NCBI GenBank assembly: GCA_029310945.1
Contig: JARJFC010000001.1
Span: 124,001 to 188,000 of the forward strand
From: Leptospira sp. 96542
GTDB lineage: Bacteria > Spirochaetota > Leptospiria > Leptospirales > Leptospiraceae
Length of the DNA: 64,000 nt
Direction: 5' to 3'
Under the pieces are notes generated by a model. The model did not search any database. It was not told the origin of the DNA and worked only from the letters and a program-made list of their open reading frames with translations. Below, one piece after another: positions 1 to 9,186 of this stretch; within the stretch, counting starts at the first letter, position 1, and each line of letters opens with the position of its first letter. Made by a program: the position numbers and the translations under genes.

Positions 1-330
1 GCCATTGTGTACACTGCGGGTGTGAATCGATACTTGAACCTACTCTCTATTGACAAAGAAACTGGTGCTCTTTCTCAAAGTGGTACCAAATTGTCTGTAG
101 GCAATGCCCCATCAAACCTACATTGGGACAAAAGTGGTCAGTTCATTTACCTAAGTTCGGACACAGGTGGATCCACAAACAACGTACAATTAGAATACTT
201 TAAGGTTTCGTCAGACGGCATCGTTGTCCGAGGCGTTAATTCACCAATCGTCGTGAATGCTTTGGGCTCAAATAATATTTCCGATATCAAGTCCATCAAT
301 CCTAACTATTATTTGCGGTATGATCCCTGA
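1..330 (+). CDS. C-terminal part of a beta-propeller (lactonase-like) protein, truncated by the window edge
   Basis: The frame is open from base 1 and ends with TGA at 328-330, so only the last roughly 109 residues are visible. It contains propeller-type strands such as NLHWDKSGQFIYLSS and LEYFKVSSDG, which resemble blades of 7-bladed lactonase/6-phosphogluconolactonase-like proteins: a D-x-x-G-x-F-Y-L repeat followed by a strand describing a later value. The start and any signal peptide lie outside the window. The function is unknown; a secreted or periplasmic propeller is the most likely class. The next gene may begin at a CTG that overlaps this stop codon. Confidence 0.55.
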   Translation, partial: AIVYTAGVNRYLNLLSIDKETGALSQSGTKLSVGNAPSNLHWDKSGQFIYLSSDTGGSTNNVQLEYFKVSSDGIVVRGVNSPIVVNALGSNNISDIKSINPNYYLRYDP

Positions 331-401
331 ATTTTAAACAGCTACCAGCATTTTTTTTCTGCTCATCACTCTATGCAGTTTTTTTATTTTCGTTTGATGG
401 T

Positions 402-1772
402 GTGCCTGATGCAGACATTTTCTACCATTTTGCGATAGCTAAACTCTATGCTACAGAAGGATTTGTCAGAACATTACCTTGGCCAGAATTAGGGATCCAA
501 TCTACTGAATTTACCGATTTCCATTTTCTAATCCACCTAACTCAAATTCCTTTCGCCTTACTCCCGATCAACGGAAATACTTCTATCAAACTTTACATTT
601 TTAGCTGTTTAGTATTTTTACTTTATCAATTATTTCGATATTTTGAATCGATTCAATTTAGAAATTCTTATTATCTACTAGCACTTTTTTTTATTTTAGG
701 TTCCACACTCTTTACAGGCAGATTATTATTTGGCAGAGGGAACATCATTCTTTTTGGACTTCTTTTTTTAAGCTTACGAATTTGGAATCAAAACAAAAAT
801 AAATATTTGTTCGCTCTAGGTTTTATTGCAGTCTGGTTTTATTCTGGCTTCCTACTGCTAATCACTGTATTTGGTTTATTGTGTTTGGTAAATCGGAGTA
901 AAATTGTTTTTCAGAGATTTCTTTATCTCAGTTTTGGAATCTTCCTTGGAATCACCATTCACCCTTCATTTCCAAACCAATGGGGAGGTTATTTTTTAGA
1001 ACTCATCATCCAGTCCTTTCCTCCAAAAGCGGTAGAACCCATTGCGGAATGGCTTCCACCAACCAAAGAACTGATATTACTTGGCTTTTTACCGAGCCTC
1101 CCCCTCCTCATTTTATCTTTTGTTCAATCAAAGAAATTAAAAATAGAATCACCTTCCAATGTATTTCTACTTTTAACAATCGTAACTTTATTATTTGCAG
1201 GAGCTTCGCTTCGGATTTTTGAAATTACCTGGCTGTTTTTTTTCCTATTTATTTTTCATAAGATTCAATTAAATTCTCGAATACAATTTGCCATCATAAT
1301 AATTTTAATCATATTCCAACTACCCTATACTTACAGAAAAATTTCAGACCAATTTACTTCTACAAATCCAAACCAAATTTTTGTAACTACAGAATGGATC
1401 AAAAGAAATATAAGCCCAAAAGAACGTATTTTTTTGCCTTGGGCCGACTATCCCTATTTCACATATAAGAATCCAGAATATGTTTACCTTTTCGGTTTAA
1501 ACCCATTGTACGCCTGGGCAAAAAACCCCGATCTATACATTACCCAGAAAAACTTTTTCAATGGATCCGCAAATGGTTTCCAAATGATCCCACAAGTTTT
1601 AGGATACAAAGTTGTTGTATTCAACAAACAATATTACTCATATGCCGCTACCTTATTTGGTGAATTAAACTCTAACTACTCTCTGGGCTTTAGAAATGAA
1701 CAATATGATGTGTATATTTTTAATGAAGAAATCAAAAACACAAAAAAAGAGACTAACATCAAAACAAAATAA
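402..1772 (+). CDS. Polytopic membrane protein, GT-C glycosyltransferase-like
   Basis: About 456 residues with many hydrophobic helices. Near the N-terminus is PDADIFYHFAIA, the kind of acidic motif seen in the first extracytoplasmic loop of GT-C fold glycosyltransferases. The C-terminal 120 residues form a soluble region (FLPWADYPYFTYKNPEY). The GTG at 402 would remove the first membrane helix. In the same frame, from CTG at 327 (overlapping the upstream stop), the DNA encodes LPAFFFCSSLYAVFLFSF, a good helix placed just where GT-C proteins have one, so the true start may be 327. There is no ATG, GTG or TTG between 327 and 402. The last 97 bp overlap the convergent gene on the other strand. 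Sugar transfer on a lipid carrier is an inference. Confidence 0.6.
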   Translation: MPDADIFYHFAIAKLYATEGFVRTLPWPELGIQSTEFTDFHFLIHLTQIPFALLPINGNTSIKLYIFSCLVFLLYQLFRYFESIQFRNSYYLLALFFILGSTLFTGRLLFGRGNIILFGLLFLSLRIWNQNKNKYLFALGFIAVWFYSGFLLLITVFGLLCLVNRSKIVFQRFLYLSFGIFLGITIHPSFPNQWGGYFLELIIQSFPPKAVEPIAEWLPPTKELILLGFLPSLPLLILSFVQSKKLKIESPSNVFLLLTIVTLLFAGASLRIFEITWLFFFLFIFHKIQLNSRIQFAIIIILIIFQLPYTYRKISDQFTSTNPNQIFVTTEWIKRNISPKERIFLPWADYPYFTYKNPEYVYLFGLNPLYAWAKNPDLYITQKNFFNGSANGFQMIPQVLGYKVVVFNKQYYSYAATLFGELNSNYSLGFRNEQYDVYIFNEEIKNTKKETNIKTK

Positions 1773-4069
1773 ATCCGCCCATCGCGGGTCAGTATCTTCT
1801 CTCCGTATTCCGCCTGTTTAGCGATAGGGTGATTACCATACAACGCAATCCTTGCCGTATCTGAAATATAAATACCGTTGGCCCAAGAATCACGTAGTTT
1901 AGGAAAATACGATACATTTGTAAATTTCCAATTTGAATCCAGTTTACCAAATTCAAATTGATGATTTTGTAAAAAAGAATTAGTTTTCTCTTTTACCATT
2001 GGGATGTCATCCATCGAAAAATTCTTTGGAAGAAGTAGAACAGAATATCCTTTCTTTTCCAATTCGAGTTTTAAAGAATAATCTCCAATTGTAGGATCAT
2101 TGGTTAATAAAATCAAAAATGAAAACTTTTGGGTATCCGTATAAAGATTTGAAATATGATTTGTATCGAGTAACACTAAGTTTGTACTCATTTTTTTTGC
2201 ACTAAAACTCGTTTGGATAAAATTTGAAATTTTAATAAACTCTCGAATATTGATTTGTTGCTTATTTACTAACAAATTTTCATCTATTACGCCAATTGGA
2301 TTTATTTTAATGTATTCTTTAGGATCAATCAATTTCACTAAGACGAAAGTTTCCGAATTTGCAACCAATTTTAATCGATCTGAATTCGTTTGAATGTATT
2401 TTTGAAATTGAGGCGAAGCACCAATCATGTATTCAACACCAGATCTTTGTAAAAAATCCAAATATAAGTCGTAGTAAACTTCACGTTCACTAAACGCATA
2501 TAATTCATCTCTCCAATCAATGTCGGTTCCCCAACGAAAAGAATGTGCAAAACCAAACTCTTGCCAATTGAATAACAACGTAGAGTAAAGAGATGACTCA
2601 ACAGTAAGCCCCATATTATTTCTTAATCCTAGTTGGTATAAAATAGGAAGTATGTAATGTGGAGAACCAGCAAATTCTTTATTGCGGATCACTTCTGGTT
2701 GCACCAAACTTCCTTTTGGCAATAAACTCAAAATTCCAACTAACTCAGTGTAGTCTATCAAGTCCTTCGATGGCATACTATCGTCTCGATATGCCCCCAA
2801 ATATCCTTGGTGCAAAAAAGGATCAAACATAAGAAAGGTATGAATTTGGACACCGAGGATGGTCATTAGTATATATTTTTTGGGAATTCTCCCAAAAAAA
2901 CTTCCTCTGGATTTGATTATAACCAGTGGGAAGAGAATCGAAAAACTTAAGTAAAAAAGATCGAAAGCTCGGTAACTATGTATTTTGAAATTTGGAAAAA
3001 TATACCCCAAACTATGGTCTACTGTTAACCATAAAAAAAACAAAAGCAAAACTAGCGTTGGCCTAGATCTCTTGGCTACAAGTAGGTTCTTAAAATTTGC
3101 AACCACAAGAATAATTGCTAAAACAGAAACCCAACGCCCAGTTGACAGTAAACCAATGATGTATTCGAAATAAATTGAACTGCCAAATTCTCGATTTCTG
3201 ATAGCTAGGTCATAAATATCTTTTCCGAGGATGGACAATAATGGAGGATATGCGAACCCATAATATATCCCACTTGTAAAAGGCGAATAAATTAAATAAT
3301 TGAAAATGATTGGCCAAACTAAGGCCAATATCATAAGAAAACTAGCCAACAGTGTTTTCCAATGTTTTAAAAGTTCTCTTCTCCATATAAAAAAGTAAAT
3401 CAATAGGGAAAAAAACAAAAAAACCGTTGTCAACAAATGCGAGTAAAAAAGAATACAAACAAAACTAGCAAACTTTGCCAAATACCATTTATTTTTCGTT
3501 TTACGAAATAACTCTAAGGATAAGATCGAAAAGAGCAGGACACCATGTGCAAAACTAGAAATAAAAGTACCTTCAATGATACCAACGAGGCTTGTTCCTT
3601 GTAAACCATCGCCAGCATAATTTAGATAAAATAGAATGGATATGAATCCCAAAACCAATTGTAAATATATGGGGTATTTTCGAAAAAAAAGGACTCTACA
3701 AAATTGGAAAATAGCATAGGATAAAAAACAAATAACAAAAAAAATAGAATAATATAGCGCCACTTCCAAAGATAAAGAAAACAAGTAGGAAATAACTACG
3801 ATTAGGAGATAAAAAAACGGCGGGTAAAAATAAAAAACAGGAAACCCACCGAACCATGTATCAGACCAACCTGTAGCTTGGAAATTGGTAAATAATTTTT
3901 GGAATTCATCAACAAGGACAATATGTCCAGGTGTATCCCACCCATTGATGGGTTTCCCTTCTAACAAAAAATGAAATTTAAAATAAAATAATAAGAAAAA
4001 TAAGGAACTGAGAGCAATGTATACAAATGAATTTATGTATTTGGTTCTGATATTCGTAAATAAATTCAT
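1676..4069 (-). CDS. Large membrane protein, GT-C-like / PTPS-related membrane family
   Basis: 797 residues. An N-terminal helix is followed by GWDTPGH and then WSDTWFGGFPVFYFYPPF. This Asp-rich loop plus aromatic segment is typical of large uncharacterised membrane proteins related to GT-C glycosyltransferases and the so-called 6-pyruvoyl-tetrahydropterin synthase-related membrane domain. There are roughly a dozen membrane helices in the first 420 residues, then a soluble region of about 330 residues (YTELVGILSLLPKGSLVQPEV), and one last helix (YFVLMLVSFFVFLISS). Its role is probably in surface polysaccharide or glycan metabolism, by family analogy only. The 3' end overlaps the end of the convergent GT-C gene by 97 bp. 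Confidence 0.65.
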   Translation of the reverse strand: MNLFTNIRTKYINSFVYIALSSLFFLLFYFKFHFLLEGKPINGWDTPGHIVLVDEFQKLFTNFQATGWSDTWFGGFPVFYFYPPFFYLLIVVISYLFSLSLEVALYYSIFFVICFLSYAIFQFCRVLFFRKYPIYLQLVLGFISILFYLNYAGDGLQGTSLVGIIEGTFISSFAHGVLLFSILSLELFRKTKNKWYLAKFASFVCILFYSHLLTTVFLFFSLLIYFFIWRRELLKHWKTLLASFLMILALVWPIIFNYLIYSPFTSGIYYGFAYPPLLSILGKDIYDLAIRNREFGSSIYFEYIIGLLSTGRWVSVLAIILVVANFKNLLVAKRSRPTLVLLLFFLWLTVDHSLGYIFPNFKIHSYRAFDLFYLSFSILFPLVIIKSRGSFFGRIPKKYILMTILGVQIHTFLMFDPFLHQGYLGAYRDDSMPSKDLIDYTELVGILSLLPKGSLVQPEVIRNKEFAGSPHYILPILYQLGLRNNMGLTVESSLYSTLLFNWQEFGFAHSFRWGTDIDWRDELYAFSEREVYYDLYLDFLQRSGVEYMIGASPQFQKYIQTNSDRLKLVANSETFVLVKLIDPKEYIKINPIGVIDENLLVNKQQINIREFIKISNFIQTSFSAKKMSTNLVLLDTNHISNLYTDTQKFSFLILLTNDPTIGDYSLKLELEKKGYSVLLLPKNFSMDDIPMVKEKTNSFLQNHQFEFGKLDSNWKFTNVSYFPKLRDSWANGIYISDTARIALYGNHPIAKQAEYGEKILTRDGRIYFVLMLVSFFVFLISSLKIYTSYCSFLKPRE

Positions 4070-4141
4070 TTGGTTGGTGGTATTTGGAATACTTATTTAT
4101 ATAATATGATTTCAAAAAGTAAAACATAAAGTTCGAATTCT

Positions 4142-5041
4142 TCAATCATATGGCTCACCAGATTCTACCTCAACTTCTACTTCATCACAGGACATATACG
4201 GATCCAAAATTCCATTCTCTTTATTTGTGTGCGCGTCAATGAAATCGATTCGGCGAATTTCGCATTTCAAATCGGCGTTAGTTGCCGTATTTTTTCTAAC
4301 GAATAAATACAACGCGGGTTCCGATTTTCCAAAGGAAGCTGTTCCAATCTCCGAATCCACAAAACACTCGTCACCACCAATCCTACATTCAGCAGAACTG
4401 ATGTCTTCATTTCCCCAAACCAATTTTATATTTTTATCATCATTGGAGGCAGTGATTTTGTAACCCATCATCAAATCAGAAATATTTTTCGAATGTAAAT
4501 TTGCATCGTAATCTGAATCCGTCAAAGAAGTTCGTTTTGTCCAACCAGAAATATTTCGGATATTGTCAGATATTTTTATCTTCGCATTTTTCTCTTCAAA
4601 ACTTGCATTCTGGTCCACAACTTGTACAACTGTATTGAACGGAATCATACCGACAACCTTTGCCCCATTATTGGGAGAATCATAAACAGGCAGAGCAGGT
4701 TTGGCCAAAGTTCTAATCGATGACGAATAAGTGATGCTATACGAAGGTACAAATACTTCTAAATCGCCAAAGAGTACCTTTATCATGATCGAACTATACT
4801 TACCACGGTTATGTTGCACATTTCCATTCGTATCGAGTAAAATCAAAACCTTACCTTGATCTGGTAGAATTTTAGGTTGTTCGACGGTTTCTCCATTTTC
4901 ATCTTCCAAACTACTGTAGGTGGAATTGAGAAATGATACAGGGCATGAATTGGTTTTTCGGCAATCTTCTACTTTTTTAGAACAGTTTGAACTCAAAACA
5001 ATGATGATGGAAAGATAAAATATGATACGCATGACAAACAT
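4142..5041 (-). CDS. SH3-domain lipoprotein
   Basis: 299 residues. The N-terminus is a short hydrophobic signal ending in LSSNC, a relaxed spirochaete-type lipobox, so the mature protein probably starts with a lipidated Cys20. Around residues 110-170 is a bacterial SH3-like segment (KPALPVYDSPNNGAKVVGMI, then FNTVVQVVD and later SGWTKRTSL), the usual pattern of peptidoglycan- or protein-binding SH3_3 domains. A GxxxCFV / CEIRRID segment in the C-terminal half may form a disulfide. An AAAGGA ribosome site sits about 7 nt before the ATG at 5041; a second ATG lies three codons later. Likely an envelope-anchored binding protein; the target is unknown. Confidence 0.65.
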   Translation of the reverse strand: MFVMRIIFYLSIIIVLSSNCSKKVEDCRKTNSCPVSFLNSTYSSLEDENGETVEQPKILPDQGKVLILLDTNGNVQHNRGKYSSIMIKVLFGDLEVFVPSYSITYSSSIRTLAKPALPVYDSPNNGAKVVGMIPFNTVVQVVDQNASFEEKNAKIKISDNIRNISGWTKRTSLTDSDYDANLHSKNISDLMMGYKITASNDDKNIKLVWGNEDISSAECRIGGDECFVDSEIGTASFGKSEPALYLFVRKNTATNADLKCEIRRIDFIDAHTNKENGILDPYMSCDEVEVEVESGEPYD

Positions 5042-5149
5042 TTATATTCCTTTGTAGATCAAGTCAATACCTTTCAGAAAGTTGAAACTCATTTAAATTA
5101 TTCGGAAGGAGGATTGCCACCAAATCTGGCAATCCCGAAAGAGCGGTTC

Positions 5150-5428
5150 CTATTTGATTTGTTTGTTTTTGGAAATTGGCTGGAAAAAAGTGAGATCACT
5201 TTCAAAACGATCGACCTTACACACTTTCACATTGGCAGCCGTGGAACAAGAGGCAGTGCCAGATATTTTGCAACCTTTGTTCTCACAGGCTCTACGGTCA
5301 TTACCTCGGCATTGTTGGCAACCATTCGTACTCCCATTTCCACAAAGGAAACAGTCTTCTGCAAATACCGCTGTAGTAGAGGCAAACACAGTCATAAAAC
5401 TAAAGAGAATTGTCACAATTGTTTTCAT
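5150..5428 (-). CDS. Small secreted eight-cysteine protein
   Basis: 92 residues. There is a clear Sec signal peptide with an AxA cleavage site (TTAVFA, then EDC), leaving a mature peptide of about 69 residues. It contains eight cysteines arranged as CxxC, CxxC, C-x5-C, C-x9-C in the stretch EDCFLCGNG to VKVCKVD. A strong AAGGAG site lies 5 nt before the ATG. Even cysteine number and export suggest up to four disulfides or a metal-binding site. I do not recognise the family. It is separated from the neighbouring SH3 lipoprotein gene by about 100 bp on the same strand. Confidence 0.7.
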   Translation of the reverse strand: MKTIVTILFSFMTVFASTTAVFAEDCFLCGNGSTNGCQQCRGNDRRACENKGCKISGTASCSTAANVKVCKVDRFESDLTFFQPISKNKQIK

Positions 5429-5549
5429 TTTTTCTCCTTGCTAGCTTTCACTAGACAGGATGCGATTTTACGAAGTTAGAAAATAAAATCTATAATTTTT
5501 TTTTGAATAATTGTTTAATTAGAAATAATTTATTAACTTTAAAATAAGA

Positions 5550-5583
5550 CTGTATTTGGGAAGAAAAAACATCCCAAATACAG
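5550..5583 (-). terminator. Intrinsic terminator after the TMEM43-like gene
   Basis: A perfect 12-bp inverted repeat (CTGTATTTGGGA at 5550-5561 and its complement at 5572-5583) with a 10-nt loop lies 25 bp past the TMEM43-like stop codon. On the minus strand it is followed by a T-rich stretch (TCTTATTTT). The stem quality makes it a convincing end of transcript; the T-tract is imperfect. Confidence 0.7.
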
Positions 5584-5607
5584 CTAAACAAATTGGTAAC
5601 TTATAGT

Positions 5608-6705
5608 TTACGTTGTTTTTAAATGGTTCTTTTTGTAATACAAATACCCGAAAGCACCAATTCCAATCACGAGAAGGGTTATTCCGAGGATGGGTCGAAA
5701 GAAAATCCAAGCCACGGCAATGGTTACAAGTGAGAATGATATTGTGAGAATTCCTGCAACCAAAGAAACACCTAGGTCTAAGATTGTTCCGAGAATAGGA
5801 ATCATTCCACCAACAGCAGCAATCGGCCCGAATATCAATCGAAATCCGAGAAACATCATGAACACTCCAAGAAAACGTACCATCCATGTCCGTGTTACGT
5901 TTGCATCCTGTGCATCTTGAAACATCGATTTTGCATCCTTAGTTCCAAAATCAAACATAAGTATGGTCGTATCTCTTTTTGTTCTATAAGAATTGACACT
6001 GTCTCCATTGAGCAAACCAATGATTGAGGATGTGCCTTCCATTGCATACTTATGAGTGATTTTCATATCTCCAACTTCAGGATCCGCAGGATTTTTTCCC
6101 ACATAAATAGTTCCATCTTGGATTTGAGCCTTGGAGCCAAACTTTGATTTGATACGGTTAGTTGTCGATTGATCATACGATAAATCTTTGTTAGCTGGTA
6201 TGCTTCCAATCAATTCTTCGGAAAATTTTAATTTTCCCAAACTGACTGAATCTGGACGAAAGGTCTTTGGTTCAAATTGTTGGGGAGGATTAAAATGCCC
6301 TTTTGGATCATTGAATTTGCTGGAATCTATATGTTTCCATGCCCACTTTTTGGAATATGTGTAAGTTTTTGATGGTTTTTTCGAATCATCTTCAGAAACA
6401 GATTCTTCCCATTGATAGATTTCAGTGTCTCTTTCTAATACCAATGCTTTTTCATCGATTCCGAATTCAGGATCGTTCAGCTTCGCACCCGCAACTGCTT
6501 CACCACTTGTATGGATCAACTTTCCGTTATAAGAAGCAATGTCTTTTGTGGCATCAATGGTTTGAACGATACTTGCACCCTCTTCCAAACCTTTTGCAAT
6601 GTCCACTGCACATCCTTCATTATTAAATAAAACTGGAAAGGAGGCAATGAGTAGAACCGCACCACCAACCGTACCTTTTAAACTCTCTGTAATTTTTTCG
6701 AGCAT
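5608..6705 (-). CDS. TMEM43 family membrane protein
   Basis: 365 residues. The N-terminus has one membrane helix (GGAVLLIASFPVLFNNEG) followed by the TMEM43 hallmark: NNEG, then a segment beginning KGLEEGASIV, and the strand pattern NGKLIHTSGEA and ALVLERDTEIYQW. The central soluble domain is flanked at the C-terminus by three or four closely spaced helices (residues 275-355), as in the TMEM43/LUMA family (PF07787). The family is widespread in bacteria with no assigned biochemical role. The start at 6705 has an AGGTGAG-like site close upstream. It is followed by a strong terminator, so it is probably the last gene of its transcript. Confidence 0.8.
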   Translation of the reverse strand: MLEKITESLKGTVGGAVLLIASFPVLFNNEGCAVDIAKGLEEGASIVQTIDATKDIASYNGKLIHTSGEAVAGAKLNDPEFGIDEKALVLERDTEIYQWEESVSEDDSKKPSKTYTYSKKWAWKHIDSSKFNDPKGHFNPPQQFEPKTFRPDSVSLGKLKFSEELIGSIPANKDLSYDQSTTNRIKSKFGSKAQIQDGTIYVGKNPADPEVGDMKITHKYAMEGTSSIIGLLNGDSVNSYRTKRDTTILMFDFGTKDAKSMFQDAQDANVTRTWMVRFLGVFMMFLGFRLIFGPIAAVGGMIPILGTILDLGVSLVAGILTISFSLVTIAVAWIFFRPILGITLLVIGIGAFGYLYYKKNHLKTT

Positions 6706-6877
6706 ACACTCACCTATTGACTAACTGATAAAAATCCAAAACATTCTACGAATGAGAATTCTTGGAAAGAACTTTTTTCACGAAAATTTTTGATTTATTT
6801 TTAGTAGAATTCCCTAATATTTGCTCATTCTGAAAGAATGGACTTTTAGGTAGTATCAATTCCAATACAATGTCTAA

Positions 6878-8335
6878 CTAAGGATTTTCTTTTCTAATAT
6901 CTTTCAAAAATGCCCAAACCAACAAAAATAAAACAAGGGCAAATGGAAATGAGATGATGATTGCCATTGTTTGCAGAGCTAAAAGTCCACCTGACAATAA
7001 CAACGCACAGGCAAGAATGGAAATCATAGAACCCCATAAAAATTTTACTTTCAAACTGGGGTCTGGTTTGCCCCCTGAGGCGAACATTCCCAAAACAAAA
7101 GTTGCAGAATCAGCCGAAGTTATGAAAAAAATAAAGACAAGAAAGATGGAAAGAAAACTTAAAACCTCACCAAATGGAAGATAGCCGAATGTGACAAACA
7201 ACATTTTAGTTATATCTCCCCCTGCCAATTCGTAGATTGGAACGGCTTCAAACCTTTCCAAATAGATTGCAGAACCACCCAAAACTGAAAACCAGAACGC
7301 AGATAACAAACAGGGGACAAGGAGAACTCCAGATAAAAATTCTTTGATGGTTCGGCCTTTGGATATTCGTGCTATGAAAGTTGCCACAAAAGGAGCCCAA
7401 GAAATCCACCATGCCCAATAGAAAAAAGTCCAATCGCGCAACCAATGTGAGTCGGTGAATGGAGCCATTCGAAAACTCATCGTGATTAAATTTTGCAGGT
7501 ACGTTCCAACGGAAGAAAAGAACAACTCAATGATAAAATTTGTTGGACCTAAAAAGAGAAGTGCGAACATTAAAATCATTGCTAAAATCATATTACCATT
7601 GCTTAAAATTTTAATACCTTTATCTAACCCAATCATTGCGGATGAAATATAAAACACAGTAGTTAATAATATAATAAATACAGTAATGTAAATTCCTTCT
7701 GGTAATCCAAACACATAACTTAAGCCTGAATGGATTTGTAAACTTCCAAGCCCAAGCGAGGTCGCCACTCCAAAAGATACTCCAATCAAACTCACAACAT
7801 CGATCCATTGTTTCCAATGTATTTTTAACCCTAAAGATGTGAATAAGTCACCAATCAAATAGGTTCGATTGTTTCGAAACCGATTATAAGCAATACAGAG
7901 TCCTAAAAATCCGTATATTGCCCATGGGTGTAAACCCCAATGAAAGATTGTATACCGCAAAGCTAATATCCCCGCCTCTGGTGTGTTTGGTTCTGCAAGT
8001 CCAAGGGGAGGATTCTTATAATGAGAGAGTGGTTCCGTTACACCGTAAAAGACCATCCCTATTCCCATTCCTGCCGCAAACAACATGGCAAGCCAACTAA
8101 AAAATGGATAGGTAGGTCTATCATCATCCTTACCAAGTTTGACTGAGGAATAAGGACCAAATACGAGATACAAACAAACACAAAGTAAAGTAAAGCCTAT
8201 GAGTAAATACAACCACCCGAATTTAGTCAAAATAAAACTTAAGGTCGCTTTCGTGTAAATTTGTATCGTTTCTGGAAAAAAAACAGAGAACGATACAAAT
8301 AAACCAATGATGAAGATGGTGATGTATTTTGCCAT
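6878..8335 (-). CDS. BCCT family betaine/choline-type transporter
   Basis: 485 residues with about 12 membrane helices. It has the family signature GMGIGMVFYGVTEPLSHY and the conserved tryptophan-rich helix (DWTFFYWAWWISWAPFVATF) that forms the aromatic substrate box in BetP-type carriers. It is at the short end for the family and lacks the long charged terminal extensions used for osmosensing in BetP. The ATG overlaps the stop of the upstream methyltransferase by one base (TAATG), so translation is probably coupled. Sitting in the same transcript as two betaine-synthesis methyltransferases, it most likely takes up glycine betaine or a precursor, or recaptures leaked betaine. Confidence 0.88.
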   Translation of the reverse strand: MAKYITIFIIGLFVSFSVFFPETIQIYTKATLSFILTKFGWLYLLIGFTLLCVCLYLVFGPYSSVKLGKDDDRPTYPFFSWLAMLFAAGMGIGMVFYGVTEPLSHYKNPPLGLAEPNTPEAGILALRYTIFHWGLHPWAIYGFLGLCIAYNRFRNNRTYLIGDLFTSLGLKIHWKQWIDVVSLIGVSFGVATSLGLGSLQIHSGLSYVFGLPEGIYITVFIILLTTVFYISSAMIGLDKGIKILSNGNMILAMILMFALLFLGPTNFIIELFFSSVGTYLQNLITMSFRMAPFTDSHWLRDWTFFYWAWWISWAPFVATFIARISKGRTIKEFLSGVLLVPCLLSAFWFSVLGGSAIYLERFEAVPIYELAGGDITKMLFVTFGYLPFGEVLSFLSIFLVFIFFITSADSATFVLGMFASGGKPDPSLKVKFLWGSMISILACALLLSGGLLALQTMAIIISFPFALVLFLLVWAFLKDIRKENP

Positions 8336-9186
8336 TATGGTTTTCTAAAATGTAAAATTCCCCATTCTAAATAACCTTTTTCTCCACCGACAATCCAATG
8401 CCCGAGTCCTTTTGACATCCTTTCCAAAAATTCGTTAGAAATTTTCAACACAAGCAAAACCTTTTCCTCTTCTATCGTTTTCCTAACAGCTGAATAATGT
8501 TTGGCTATATTTTCACTCAGATTCAAAAACCCGAAATTTTCCCATAAAAGTTTTTCAGCTAGTGAATTGTACAACGAAACCGAACCCAAATTGTCCAAAT
8601 GGATACGATCATAAATGGAACGGAGAGAACCTTCTGGACAATTGGAAGATTGCATTGGATCAGTGAATATAAACTCACCACCTGATTTTAAAACCCGATC
8701 TACCTCAAAGAAAACTTGTTCCTTGTTTGGACTATGCAAAATTGCATCCTCAGACCAAACAATATCGAATGAACTTGGATCAAAAGGAAGCTCTTCAAAA
8801 TTACCTTCTAACACTTGTATATTGCTATCAATACCAAGTTCATAATTTTTTTTACGATTCAGGTTGTTTTCAGTTTCACTTAGATTTAAACAAGTGATGT
8901 TTGCCCCATATTCTTTCGCTATGAATCGAGCGGCTCCTCCGTATCCTGAGCCTATGTCTAAAATTTTTGTCTCTTTCGTAATGGGAGTTTTTAACTGGCC
9001 TAACATCAAATTGATTGTGTTTCGACTAGCATCTTTGATAGAAATTTTATCATCAGTATAGATTCCAATATGTATGTCCTCACCTCCCCAAACTTCTTCG
9101 TAAAAAAAATCAGCATCGGGGCTATTATAATAATCTTTAGCGATAGTGATAACATCCTTTGTATTTTTATTCTGAGTCTGTTTCAT
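8335..9186 (-). CDS. Sarcosine/dimethylglycine N-methyltransferase (SDMT)
   Basis: 283 residues. It begins with DYYNSPDADFFYEEVWGGED and IHIGIY, the signature of the SDMT half of the GSMT-SDMT glycine betaine pathway. The class I SAM site is ILDIGSGYGGAARF, with the acidic second-strand region following, and WSEDAILHSPNKEQV forms the substrate lid region. Reaction: sarcosine to dimethylglycine to betaine, with two SAM consumed. A GGAG site lies 6 nt before the ATG at 9186, and the start overlaps the end of the upstream methyltransferase by 20 bp. Function is assigned by family resemblance and by the neighbouring GSMT-like gene and BCCT carrier. Confidence 0.85.
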   Translation of the reverse strand: MKQTQNKNTKDVITIAKDYYNSPDADFFYEEVWGGEDIHIGIYTDDKISIKDASRNTINLMLGQLKTPITKETKILDIGSGYGGAARFIAKEYGANITCLNLSETENNLNRKKNYELGIDSNIQVLEGNFEELPFDPSSFDIVWSEDAILHSPNKEQVFFEVDRVLKSGGEFIFTDPMQSSNCPEGSLRSIYDRIHLDNLGSVSLYNSLAEKLLWENFGFLNLSENIAKHYSAVRKTIEEEKVLLVLKISNEFLERMSKGLGHWIVGGEKGYLEWGILHFRKP

